Source: JANTGF01 sp963750735
GTDB taxonomy: Bacteria > Bacteroidota > Bacteroidia > Bacteroidales > VadinHA17
Direction of reading: 5' to 3'
Assembly: GCA_963750735.1 (NCBI GenBank)
Contig: CAVVRY010000016.1
Location: 124,001-188,000 of the forward strand
DNA length: 64,000 bases
Below are positions 1 to 7,916 of the stretch, piece by piece (the first letter of the stretch is position 1; every line of letters begins with the position of its first letter). The notes beneath the pieces were generated by a model. It worked only from the letters and a program-made list of their open reading frames with translations, was not told the origin of the DNA and did no database searches. The translations under genes and the position numbers were made by a program.

Positions 1-1150
1 CAAGTGCATCCACTTTTCCGCCAACTCCTGCCTCAATGGCCTGTTTTACAAAGTCAGGCCCGGGGATAGATGCATAAATAAGAGAAGGGCCATCTTCTGA
101 TTTAAATTCAGGACGGGCCAATATTTCCTGTAGAGTCCAGGTTACATCACCGGCTCCCCCAGCGGTAGGATTATCTCCCATATCACTTATAATATAAGGA
201 TTTTTTTCGCTGGCAATTGCCTTGTTGAGACTTTCTTCAAGAGAAGCAACGGGTGCAACAAATTCAAACTCTTCTCTTACATTCCAGAAGCTGTTGGCCA
301 ATTCTTCAGCGGTACTGGTAACTTTTTCTTTATCATCTCCTGTAACCATTACTACGGCATGATTACGAGGCTCATCAGCCCATGCATACCCGATCCATAT
401 GGCAGCATCGACTATTCCTTTTTGGTTTGCAGCCGGGGCTACTTTAGCGTATAAACTTTTACCCGGCTCTATTCTTGTGCTGGTCTTTTCTCCTGGTAGC
501 AGGATAGGTACTGGAATCCAAGCTTTGTAAGCTGGTTTTCCTTTGCCACTTTCAATTCGTTCCAACAGATTATCTACCGCCCGTTTTTTCGATTCAATTG
601 CATCTTCATGTGGAGCCATACGGTAGCATGTAATTAGGTCGCTATTTTCTGCCAGTCGCCAGGAAACATTGCCATGCAGGTCCATAGATGTTGAAATAAT
701 GGTTTTTTTACCAATCACTTCCCGAATTCTTACTATAAAGTCGCCTTCCGGATCATCCAGGCCAACAACACTCATGGCCCCGTGAATATCAAAAAATAAG
801 CCATCGTAAGGACCATTGTTTTTTAGCATATCTAAAGTTTTCGTAACCAGCGATTCATATGCTTCCCTGGTAACAATACCTCCTGGTATAGCATGTCCTC
901 TTAAGGTCGGAATCCAGTTTGCACGCTTCCTGTCAATGGAGTCAGGAGATAAAAATGGGTAGTAACTATATACTTCATCACCAATTCTGGCATGAAATGC
1001 CTCCTCATGGGTTTGTGCAGGTGAGAAGGTGCTTGATTCAATTGCGATACCGGCAATGGCAATTCGTGGTAATTCATTCTTATCAGCACCCTGATTGCTG
1101 CACCCAAATGCAGTAAAAACAGTTATTAAGCCAAGAATTATTTTTTTCAT
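1..1150 (-). CDS. M81 family (MlrC-like) metallopeptidase, lipoprotein, 3' end outside window
   Basis: Reading the minus strand from the ATG at 1150 gives an open frame to the window edge (about 383 residues, no stop), so the C-terminus is missing. The first 18 residues form a lipoprotein signal (MKKIILGLITVFTAFGC), suggesting export and lipid anchoring. The body matches the M81/MlrC family, zinc peptidases best known for linear microcystin cleavage, although most members have unknown substrates. Visible family motifs are an early Glu in AIESSTFSP, FDIHGAM, MDLHGN and MAPHED, which supply the acidic and His metal ligands. Family members are usually near 490-500 aa, so about a quarter is outside. 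The family call is firm; the substrate is unknown. Confidence 0.85.
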   Translation of the reverse strand, partial: MKKIILGLITVFTAFGCSNQGADKNELPRIAIAGIAIESSTFSPAQTHEEAFHARIGDEVYSYYPFLSPDSIDRKRANWIPTLRGHAIPGGIVTREAYESLVTKTLDMLKNNGPYDGLFFDIHGAMSVVGLDDPEGDFIVRIREVIGKKTIISTSMDLHGNVSWRLAENSDLITCYRMAPHEDAIESKKRAVDNLLERIESGKGKPAYKAWIPVPILLPGEKTSTRIEPGKSLYAKVAPAANQKGIVDAAIWIGYAWADEPRNHAVVMVTGDDKEKVTSTAEELANSFWNVREEFEFVAPVASLEESLNKAIASEKNPYIISDMGDNPTAGGAGDVTWTLQEILARPEFKSEDGPSLIYASIPGPDFVKQAIEAGVGGKVDAL

Positions 1151-1246
1151 TTTTGTTCATTTATTTATGTTGTAATAAGCTTCCTTGTAAATATATTTAG
1201 TTATTTCAATCCAGCCCAATATTTTCTGGATTTCAATTCCTGATTC

Positions 1247-1825
1247 CTATATCCGATCAATAGAAATGTCATATTTATCCAAAAGACCAACTGCTCCCGG
1301 TAAGGAAAACTTAGCTTTTTTAATTTTATTCACTTCAGGGTCAATGGAATAGTTATATGAAGTTCTGAAATCTGCTTTTTCAAGTATTGTATTTTCAAAT
1401 GCAGCTTTCAGTAAATCGCAACTATCAAAATCGGAATTGGTTAAATCACATTCAGCAAAATCTACCTCATTTAGCTGAGTGTTCTTAAAGCTTGTCTTCT
1501 TTAATTTTGTTTGATAAAATGAAGAATGATTGAGATTACAATTTTCGAAACCAACCAGTAAGCCAAATTCGCTGCAATTTTCAAAATGTAGTCCCAGCAT
1601 TTTACAGTTTTTGAATTTTGTGTCTCGGAAAGCTGTTTTTGTCAAGTTTGCCATACTCAAATTACAAGTCTCAAATTCGCATTCAAGGAACCGGATGTTA
1701 GAAAGATCAGAATTTGAAAAATCGCAATTGATAAAATGGCAATATTCATAGTCCCCTTTTTCAAGGAAATTTTGAGTAAAGTCCTTCTTATCAAAAGTTT
1801 TTTCCTCTATAAATACGTCATTCAT
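1247..1825 (-). CDS. pentapeptide repeat protein
   Basis: The 192-aa protein consists almost entirely of degenerate pentapeptide repeats of the A(D/N)LxX type (for example CDFSNSDLSN, CNLSMANLTKTAF, CDLTNSDFDSCDLLKAAF), which fold as a right-handed square beta-helix. No signal peptide or membrane segment is visible, so it is probably cytoplasmic. It starts inside the last codon of the upstream DUF4287/DUF5655 gene (4-base ATGA overlap), indicating translational coupling and one transcript. Pentapeptide proteins include DNA-mimic topoisomerase protectors, but nothing here identifies a target. The DUF-protein partner gives no functional clue. Confidence 0.85.
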   Translation of the reverse strand: MNDVFIEEKTFDKKDFTQNFLEKGDYEYCHFINCDFSNSDLSNIRFLECEFETCNLSMANLTKTAFRDTKFKNCKMLGLHFENCSEFGLLVGFENCNLNHSSFYQTKLKKTSFKNTQLNEVDFAECDLTNSDFDSCDLLKAAFENTILEKADFRTSYNYSIDPEVNKIKKAKFSLPGAVGLLDKYDISIDRI

Positions 1826-2364
1826 TCTGCTCTTTTATATGCTTCAATCAACCAGGCTTTTAGTTCAGTGTCCACCTCTTCAATATTTGATATTTTCACC
1901 CTGTGTGTACACATTGTTCCAAAGGGCCCTGAATTTTCCAGTCGTTCGGTTAAATCTTTACCTACAAGCTTGAGTCCTAAATCAATTCTTGTTTTGCTTG
2001 CTGGTTTAATAAGTGCAAATTGCTTTTTTCTTACCAGGCTTACACTTCCTTTCTTTGGGACCACTTTTACATCGGTCCCGAATTCCTGAATTGTGGCTAT
2101 TAGCTGTTTATAGATAGGCTTAAGGTTTTCTTTTCCAGTATATTGATTTGCAGTAAGTTCATCAGGTGCTTCAGATTCATCTTTTGAAAGAGCCACGATT
2201 GTATTTGCAAAACCATGAGTCACATTGAATTCATTTTTTAAAAATCCAACCGCTTCTGTATGTTTCGAAAATGACTTTTCCTTTAATATCTGTTTCCATT
2301 CATTTAACGATTTGCCTGTTTTTTCAGGCATGTTGTCAATCATTGTTTTTAAAGCTTTGTCCAT
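1822..2364 (-). CDS. DUF4287 and DUF5655 domain protein
   Basis: About 180 aa from the ATG at 2364 (an in-frame TTG lies two codons upstream). Residues roughly 1-65 resemble DUF4287, with the characteristic TGKSLNEWKQIL and NVTHGFANTIV segments. Residues about 85-178 resemble DUF5655, with IYKQLIATIQEFG, VSLVRKKQFALI and RIDLGLKL. The combination is common in bacteria but has no established biochemical role. It is co-transcribed with the pentapeptide protein, whose start overlaps its stop codon. No signal peptide is seen. Confidence 0.8.
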   Translation of the reverse strand: MDKALKTMIDNMPEKTGKSLNEWKQILKEKSFSKHTEAVGFLKNEFNVTHGFANTIVALSKDESEAPDELTANQYTGKENLKPIYKQLIATIQEFGTDVKVVPKKGSVSLVRKKQFALIKPASKTRIDLGLKLVGKDLTERLENSGPFGTMCTHRVKISNIEEVDTELKAWLIEAYKRAE

Positions 2365-2370
2365 GACCAA

Positions 2371-2633
2371 AAATTTTATTTTAACTGAATCTAACTTGTT
2401 TATAAAGTTATATTATTCGGACTAAAGTTAAATATTATTATCAATTATAATGAGGATAAGTTTGAACTTCCTGACTGATTTAAAGCATTTGCAAATCTGC
2501 CTAATTTTGTTATTTTTACTTCTGAAGTAATTCAATTTCATAGAATAGTAGCATTGCTAATTGTAGGCAACTAATTGTCATATCTCGCAATGATGCATTA
2601 TTTGATAATTAACTCACCCTAAAACAATATATT
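2371..2633 (+). promoter_or_regulatory. upstream region of the rubredoxin/rubrerythrin unit
   Basis: This is the divergent spacer between the DUF4287/DUF5655 gene and the rubredoxin-fusion gene. A TAATTTTG box at 2502-2509 matches the Bacteroidota -7 consensus TAnnTTTG, and a TTTA lies 19 bases upstream at 2479-2482. A perfect 10-bp palindrome, ATTTGCAAAT (2487-2496), sits in the spacer between the two boxes, where a repressor could act. The start codon is about 125 bases downstream. The operator role is inference. Confidence 0.3.
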
Positions 2634-3335
2634 ATGATTGATTTCGAAGCTTTATTTAAGATTTCATATGGTTTATACATTGTATCTTCCGGAGATAAGA
2701 ATAAGGGAAATGGTTTTATTTCAAATACTTTTTTTCAGGTAACTTCTGAACCGGCTATGTTTGCATCATGCTGTAACAAGAATAATTATACCGCTGAGAT
2801 TATAAAAGAAACAGGCGCTTTTTCGGCTTCTATATTGCCAGAAAATACAAACCCGGCAATCATCACCAGGTTTGGATATAAAAGTGGGAGGGATATCGAC
2901 AAACTTGATGGCCTGAATGTAAAATATGGTGAAACAGGAGTTCCAATTGTACTGGATGATTGCATCGCATATATGGAGTGTAAAGTAGTTGAAACGATTG
3001 ATGTTGGAACCCACTATATATTTATAGGGGAACTGGTGCATGCTGAAATGATGGATGAGAAGCTGGAACCAATCACCTACGCTTATTTCAGGAAGGTTCG
3101 CAAAGGAAGCGCACCGAAAAATGCACCAACTTATGTAGATAAAACTAAATTAGTAAAAAAGGAACCTGCTTCCGATTTTAATAAGTTTAAATGCCTCGCA
3201 TGTGGGTATATTTATGATGAAGAGTTGGGCGATCCCTCAAACAATATTGCGCCGGGAACAAAATTTGAAGATTTACCGGATGATTGGGTATGTCCGGTTT
3301 GTGGGACTGGAAAAGAAGACTTTGTAAAATTATAA
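2634..3335 (+). CDS. flavin reductase-rubredoxin fusion (high-molecular-weight rubredoxin)
   Basis: 233 aa. Residues about 1-160 form a flavin-reductase-like split-barrel FMN domain (opening ALFKISYGLYIVSSGDKNKGNGF, and an NYTAEIIKETGAFSASIL segment). Residues about 180-233 are a rubredoxin with iron ligands C187, C190, C220 and C223 (CLACG and CPVCG). This architecture is the Hrb type, which in acetogens and other anaerobes passes NAD(P)H electrons to flavodiiron proteins or rubrerythrins. The next gene, 18 bases downstream, is a rubrerythrin, so this protein is very likely its electron donor in peroxide or oxygen detoxification in the cytoplasm. The family call is firm; the electron partner is inferred from adjacency. 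Confidence 0.9.
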   Translation: MIDFEALFKISYGLYIVSSGDKNKGNGFISNTFFQVTSEPAMFASCCNKNNYTAEIIKETGAFSASILPENTNPAIITRFGYKSGRDIDKLDGLNVKYGETGVPIVLDDCIAYMECKVVETIDVGTHYIFIGELVHAEMMDEKLEPITYAYFRKVRKGSAPKNAPTYVDKTKLVKKEPASDFNKFKCLACGYIYDEELGDPSNNIAPGTKFEDLPDDWVCPVCGTGKEDFVKL

Positions 3336-3353
3336 TCAACAAATACGAAAACT

Positions 3354-3932
3354 ATGGAAAAATCAATTAAAGGAACAAGAACAGAACAAAATTTATTAAA
3401 AGCTTTTGCCGGAGAATCACAGGCCAGAAATCGGTATGAGTTCTTTGTTAAAGTAGCTAAAAAGGAAGGCTATGAACAAATAGCGGCTATATTTCAGGAA
3501 ACAGCTAATCAGGAAAAGGAACATGCCAAAAGGTTTTTTAAATTTCTGGAAGGTGGAATGACAGAAATTACAGCAGTATATCCTGCAGGTAAGATTGGAA
3601 CAACTGCAGAAAATCTTAAGGCAGCTGCTGAGGGAGAAAATGAAGAATGGACCGAACTCTATCCGGCCTTTGCTGAAATTGCTATAGAGGAGGGTTTTCC
3701 AGAGGTAGCAGTAGCCTTTAAAATGATTGCAAAGGTTGAAATGGAGCATGAAAGACGTTATTTGAAACTGCTTCAAAACATATCAGAAGACACTGTATTC
3801 ATGAAGGATGGAAAAGTATGGTGGAAATGTATCAACTGTGGATATGTGTATCAATCTGAGCAGGCCCTTGAAAACTGTCCTGCCTGCCTGCATCCAAAAT
3901 CATATATGCAGCTCAGGGAAGAAAACTATTAG
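3354..3932 (+). CDS. rbr: rubrerythrin
   Basis: 192 aa, the usual rubrerythrin length. The N-terminal four-helix ferritin-like domain carries the diiron ligand motifs (FAGESQARNRYEFF, ANQEKEHAKRFF, FAEIAIEEGFPEVA, VEMEHERRY). The C-terminal rubredoxin-like domain has iron ligands C159, C162, C175 and C178 (CINCGYVY and CPAC). It reduces hydrogen peroxide to water and protects anaerobes during oxygen exposure. It follows the flavin reductase-rubredoxin fusion by 18 bases and is likely co-transcribed with it, forming a self-contained electron-donor/peroxidase pair. All expected ligands are present. Confidence 0.95.
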   Translation: MEKSIKGTRTEQNLLKAFAGESQARNRYEFFVKVAKKEGYEQIAAIFQETANQEKEHAKRFFKFLEGGMTEITAVYPAGKIGTTAENLKAAAEGENEEWTELYPAFAEIAIEEGFPEVAVAFKMIAKVEMEHERRYLKLLQNISEDTVFMKDGKVWWKCINCGYVYQSEQALENCPACLHPKSYMQLREENY

Positions 3933-4091
3933 CTTATAAATAATATTATTATTTAGTGAAATTGTGTACTTTTTCGCACTGAATATCCAGGTGTGCAGGA
4001 ATTGCTTTACTTTGTATTGATTCAACTGCATGGAATGTTTGATTATTATATCTTTGGTGTAATGCCAAAAAGCAATTTTAAATAGCAGTAT

Positions 4092-4487
4092 ATGAAACTT
4101 GAACACCTGGCCATCTGGACAAACAAACTGGAAGAACTTAAAGAGTATTATGTTAAGTATTTTTTGGCAATTCCCAACAAGAAATACAGAAATCCAGAAA
4201 AAAACTTTGAGAGTTATTTTCTCAGTTTTGGTTCAGGAGCGCGCCTTGAAATTATGTCAAAACCAGGTATTCCTGCAAACTTAAACGATACTGAAACTAA
4301 GCAACATCTTGGTATTATTCATTTTGCCATTGAGTTGGATTCTGTTGATGCCGTGAATGCAAAAGCAGAAGAACTGAAGGCCGCAGGCTACAAAATTTTG
4401 GACGGGCCAAGAAGAACCGGTGATGGATATTATGAATTTGCTACCCTTGATCCGGATAAAAACAGGTTGGAAGTAACAACAAAGTAA
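4092..4487 (+). CDS. VOC superfamily (glyoxalase/dioxygenase-fold) protein
   Basis: 131 aa with the paired beta-alpha-beta-beta-beta modules of the vicinal oxygen chelate fold. The start MKLEHLAIW supplies the first metal-ligand His, LGIIHFAIEL the second, and the terminal DPDKNRLEV the usual Glu ligand, so a divalent metal site is plausible. The segment DGPRRTGDGYYEFATLDPD is typical of glyoxalase I/fosfomycin-resistance relatives. The substrate cannot be read from the sequence. It lies alone, 160 bases after rubrerythrin, on the same strand. Confidence 0.85.
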   Translation: MKLEHLAIWTNKLEELKEYYVKYFLAIPNKKYRNPEKNFESYFLSFGSGARLEIMSKPGIPANLNDTETKQHLGIIHFAIELDSVDAVNAKAEELKAAGYKILDGPRRTGDGYYEFATLDPDKNRLEVTTK

Positions 4488-4782
4488 TCCATTGCAATAG
4501 AACGGTTTGCCTTTTAGATTAGACCATCTAAAGTAAACATTTCAGGAATTCCGACTTCAATCCTGAGGTTTATCTGTATTCTCCAAATGATCAATATTTA
4601 TTTTAAGTATTAGTTAACTTTATATAAGCTTTCAGTCTTTCCTTAAAGGAAACTGTCATCTGTCTTACAATCTGAACGGATTTATAAATCCTAACTTGCG
4701 AAGGAAATTTAAAAGAATCATTATGTATAAGAACAATTGGAAGCAATTGGAAAGGCGTTCAATTCAGAATTGACATGAGGCC

Positions 4783-5589
4783 TTGCTTCAACAACATCAT
4801 GCAGCACAGTTTATTGCAATGGTTGGTCGGCATTTAATAGCTCAGGAATCAGATGATAGTAACACCAATATGGAATATCTGCCGGAGAGTGAACTTATAG
4901 CCGGTAATTTGCTTTCAATCGGTTTACGGATTGCTCTCAATCCCAAACAATTAAGATTATGTTTCCTCGATAGTGAAGGTGAGTGTACAAAAGAAATTAT
5001 CCTGGAGGGGAAATCAAAGGCGGAAGTTTTTGAAGAATTAAAAACTAATCTTGCAAGTCTGGGATTTGATGTTTTAGAATTTAAAAACGAATTACATTAT
5101 AAGCTTCCAGCTCATATGCTTGATAAAGGCTCCTCCTTTAAAGTGGAAAATTCAGAACTTTTTAAAGAGAATACCAAATTCAGGCACAATGCTGAAATTG
5201 TTTTGAATGAAATAGTTGCTACATTTGAAGGAGGTGAACCAGTAAAAATTTGGCCACACCATTTTGATACAGGAACGGTATTTATCATTTCGAAAGAGGA
5301 GGATGGGGAAGCCAAACAAACCATAGGTATTGGTTTTGCTATACCCGATAGCATGGTAAGTGAACCTTATTATTATCTTAGTTTCAGGTCAAGCAATGCA
5401 GTAGAAGGTCTTATTGAACTTCCTTCTTTAATCGCTGGAGAATGGATGCTGCCAGGTTGGAAGGGTGCTATATTGAAGCATTCAGACATTTTAAAAGCTG
5501 GTTCTGCAGATGAGCAATATGAAATTGTGAAGTCTTTTTTTATATCCGGATTTAATATGTTATTGGATCATTTAAAAAATAGTAAATGA
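4783..5589 (+). CDS. conserved protein of unknown function, N-terminus interrupted
   Basis: I do not recognise the family. The open frame gives 268 aa from a TTG at 4783. No membrane segment or signal is visible; the protein is acidic, with alternating strand and helix segments, and it opens with a His/Gln-rich helix (LLQQHHAAQF). There is an ATG at 4723 in the same frame with a further 16 plausible helical codons, but a TGA at 4771-4773 interrupts it. The intended start may therefore be 4723 with a point change or paired indels between. If 4783 is the real start, the next in-frame ATG is at 4819, inside the conserved-looking helix. It precedes zwf by 60 bases on the same strand, but no functional link is evident. 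Confidence 0.6.
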   Translation: MLQQHHAAQFIAMVGRHLIAQESDDSNTNMEYLPESELIAGNLLSIGLRIALNPKQLRLCFLDSEGECTKEIILEGKSKAEVFEELKTNLASLGFDVLEFKNELHYKLPAHMLDKGSSFKVENSELFKENTKFRHNAEIVLNEIVATFEGGEPVKIWPHHFDTGTVFIISKEEDGEAKQTIGIGFAIPDSMVSEPYYYLSFRSSNAVEGLIELPSLIAGEWMLPGWKGAILKHSDILKAGSADEQYEIVKSFFISGFNMLLDHLKNSK

Positions 5590-5649
5590 ATGCCATCCAG
5601 CTTATATACTTTAGATACATAACTTTATAATAATAGAACAATAATTAAA

Positions 5650-7170
5650 ATGCAACAAACCGATAGCCTTATTTATGTCATTTTTGGAGCTTCAGGTGAT
5701 CTCACAAGAAGAAAACTTGTTCCGGCCCTTTATTCGTTGTTTGTGCAGAATTTGCTTCCTGATAAATTCACCCTTTTGGGTGTTTCCCGATCTCAGTTTA
5801 CAGATGAGGCTTTCAGGTTGGAAATGAGGTCAGCCATCAATGAGTTCAAAGAAATTGACAATGCTGGAAAGATTGATGAATTCATTAAAAAGATCTATTA
5901 TAAATCTATACAATTTGATAATGCTTCTACTTACCATATGCTCAAAAATCGTATGGAAGAGATTAATGGCAGCAAAAAAATCAATGGAAATGTCATTTTC
6001 TATATGTCCACACCCCCTAGTTTATATGGGGTTATTCCACAGAATCTGGCATCCGTTGGACTAAATAATCAAAATGATGGATGGAAAAGACTGATTATTG
6101 AAAAACCTTTTGGTTATGACCTGGAATCAGCGTTAAAACTAAAAGACCTACTACTGAAAGACTGGTCTGAAGATCAACTGTTCAGGATAGACCATTATCT
6201 TGGAAAAGAAACCGTTCAAAATCTTCTTGTAACAAGATTTTCAAATGGAATTTTTGAACCTTTATGGGACCGGAACTACATTCATCACGTGGAGATTACC
6301 TCTGCAGAGAGTATAGGTGTTGAGAAACGGGGCGGATATTATGACACCTCTGGTGCTCTGCGCGATATGGTGCAGAATCACCTGCTTCAGGTAGTTGCCC
6401 TTACAGCGATGGAATCACCCTCTTCCTTGGAACCAATTGCCATTCGCAATGAAATATTAAAAGTATTTCAATCCTTAAGGCCTATTCTAAAAGAAGACGT
6501 TAAGAAAAACACAATCCGGGGGCAATATATAGCCTCTACGATCAAGAATGAAAATATTGCCGGTTATCGCGAAGAGGAGGGAGTAAAACCTGAATCCGAT
6601 ACAGAAACCTATGCAGCAGTAAAATTTTATATAGACAATTGGCGCTGGGGAGGTGTACCATTTTATATTCGCACAGGCAAGCGTTTACCAACACGGGTTA
6701 CCGAAGTTGTTATTCACTTTAAACCAACTCCTCATTTTCTTTTTGCAAAAGGGGCAGCATGTAACACCTGTAATCAGTTGGTAATAAGGATACAACCCGA
6801 TGAAGGTATTTTGTTGAAATTTGGTATGAAAACACCTGGAGCAGGATTTGATGTGCAGACCGTGAATATGGATTTTCACTATTCTGATCTTTCACACCTA
6901 AGAATACCCTCCGCTTATGAACGCCTGATTTATGATTCCATAAATGGGGATGCAACATTGTTTGCCCGAACCGAAGAAGTGATTGAGGCATGGAAATTTT
7001 TATCCCCGGTGATTGAGTCCTGGAAAAATGATAAAGATGTGCCTCTTTATGGATATCCTGCTGGTACCTGGGGGCCGGAAACTGCTGACGACCTGATTGA
7101 GGAGAAAGATATGACATGGCGGTATCCTTGCAAAAACCTTTTAGACGATGGCTTTTATTGCGAATTATAG
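5650..7170 (+). CDS. zwf: glucose-6-phosphate 1-dehydrogenase
   Basis: 506 aa, typical length. The nucleotide-binding motif GASGDLTRRKL begins at residue 13, and the substrate-binding and catalytic motif RIDHYLGKE lies around residues 179-187 (His182). EKPFGYDL and RTGKRLP are further family signatures. It oxidises glucose 6-phosphate to 6-phosphogluconolactone with NADP+ (or NAD+), the first step of the oxidative pentose phosphate pathway. 6-phosphogluconolactonase follows by 2 bases, so the pair forms an operon that probably continues into the Rieske genes. No 6-phosphogluconate dehydrogenase is present in this window. Confidence 0.96.
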   Translation: MQQTDSLIYVIFGASGDLTRRKLVPALYSLFVQNLLPDKFTLLGVSRSQFTDEAFRLEMRSAINEFKEIDNAGKIDEFIKKIYYKSIQFDNASTYHMLKNRMEEINGSKKINGNVIFYMSTPPSLYGVIPQNLASVGLNNQNDGWKRLIIEKPFGYDLESALKLKDLLLKDWSEDQLFRIDHYLGKETVQNLLVTRFSNGIFEPLWDRNYIHHVEITSAESIGVEKRGGYYDTSGALRDMVQNHLLQVVALTAMESPSSLEPIAIRNEILKVFQSLRPILKEDVKKNTIRGQYIASTIKNENIAGYREEEGVKPESDTETYAAVKFYIDNWRWGGVPFYIRTGKRLPTRVTEVVIHFKPTPHFLFAKGAACNTCNQLVIRIQPDEGILLKFGMKTPGAGFDVQTVNMDFHYSDLSHLRIPSAYERLIYDSINGDATLFARTEEVIEAWKFLSPVIESWKNDKDVPLYGYPAGTWGPETADDLIEEKDMTWRYPCKNLLDDGFYCEL

Positions 7171-7172
7171 AT

Positions 7173-7916
7173 ATGGAAAAATCAATAAAGATTTTTGGGA
7201 ATATTGATGAATTGTCAGCTTTTCTTGCCAGGCAGTTAATCATACAAATACAGAATATTCCTGAAGGCCAATTCTTTTCAATTGCCTTGTCTGGTGGCTC
7301 AACTCCGAGGGTTGTTTTTCAGCAACTTGCTTTAAAATTCAGAAATCAAATAGATTGGAAAAAAATAAAGGTTTTTTGGGGTGATGAACGGTGCGTTGCA
7401 CCTGAAAGTGATGAAAGTAATTACAAAATGGCAAAAGAAAGTCTTTTTGATCGTGTTCCTATTCCTGCCGGACAAATTTTCAGAATAAAGGGTGAAGATA
7501 ATCCAGTCTTTGAATCTGAGCGATATGAAAAAGTAGTGACACAACATATTCCTATTCAAAATACTGTTCCACAGTTTGATTTCATATTGCTTGGACTAGG
7601 GGAAGACGGGCACACAGCTTCTATCTTCCCGGGAAGATTGGACCTTTTTAACACTGACAAACTTTTTGTAGTGGCGGAGCATCCAGTTACCAAACAAAAG
7701 AGAATATCAGCCTCCGGCAGATTAATCAACAATGCCCGGACAGTGGCATTTCTTGTAACAGGAGAGTCCAAATCAATGATGATTTCAAAAATCATAGACC
7801 AAAAAGGGGATTGGGAAAAACTTCCAGCTTCCATGGTTCGTCCTAAAAGCGGGGAATTGATCTGGTTATTGGATGACAAATCGGGCTCAAGAGTAAAAGC
7901 CCAATTTGGAACTTGA
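7173..7916 (+). CDS. pgl: 6-phosphogluconolactonase
   Basis: 247 aa from the ATG at 7173, two bases after the zwf stop. A longer frame from 7116 would overlap zwf and lacks support. Family motifs are visible: ALSGGSTPR for phosphate binding, FWGDERCV, SNYKMAKE, and LGLGEDGHTASIFPG with the catalytic His. It hydrolyses 6-phosphogluconolactone to 6-phosphogluconate in the cytosol. Its last codons overlap the possible TTG start of the Rieske-glutamate-synthase-like gene, implying one transcript. Confidence 0.95.
   Translation: MEKSIKIFGNIDELSAFLARQLIIQIQNIPEGQFFSIALSGGSTPRVVFQQLALKFRNQIDWKKIKVFWGDERCVAPESDESNYKMAKESLFDRVPIPAGQIFRIKGEDNPVFESERYEKVVTQHIPIQNTVPQFDFILLGLGEDGHTASIFPGRLDLFNTDKLFVVAEHPVTKQKRISASGRLINNARTVAFLVTGESKSMMISKIIDQKGDWEKLPASMVRPKSGELIWLLDDKSGSRVKAQFGT

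Noticed and set aside
901..1116. Two short opposing open frames at the left edge (about 65-68 codons)
   Set aside because: They lie inside the M81 peptidase reading frame, which shows family motifs and a lipoprotein signal; the short frames have neither.
5112..5354. Minus-strand open frame inside the unknown gene at 4783-5589
   Set aside because: It is a shadow of the plus-strand frame, with no start-site support or recognisable motif.
7116..7172. Longer N-terminus for 6-phosphogluconolactonase overlapping zwf
   Set aside because: The added 19 residues come from zwf coding sequence read in another frame; the ATG at 7173 directly follows the zwf stop and gives the normal protein length.
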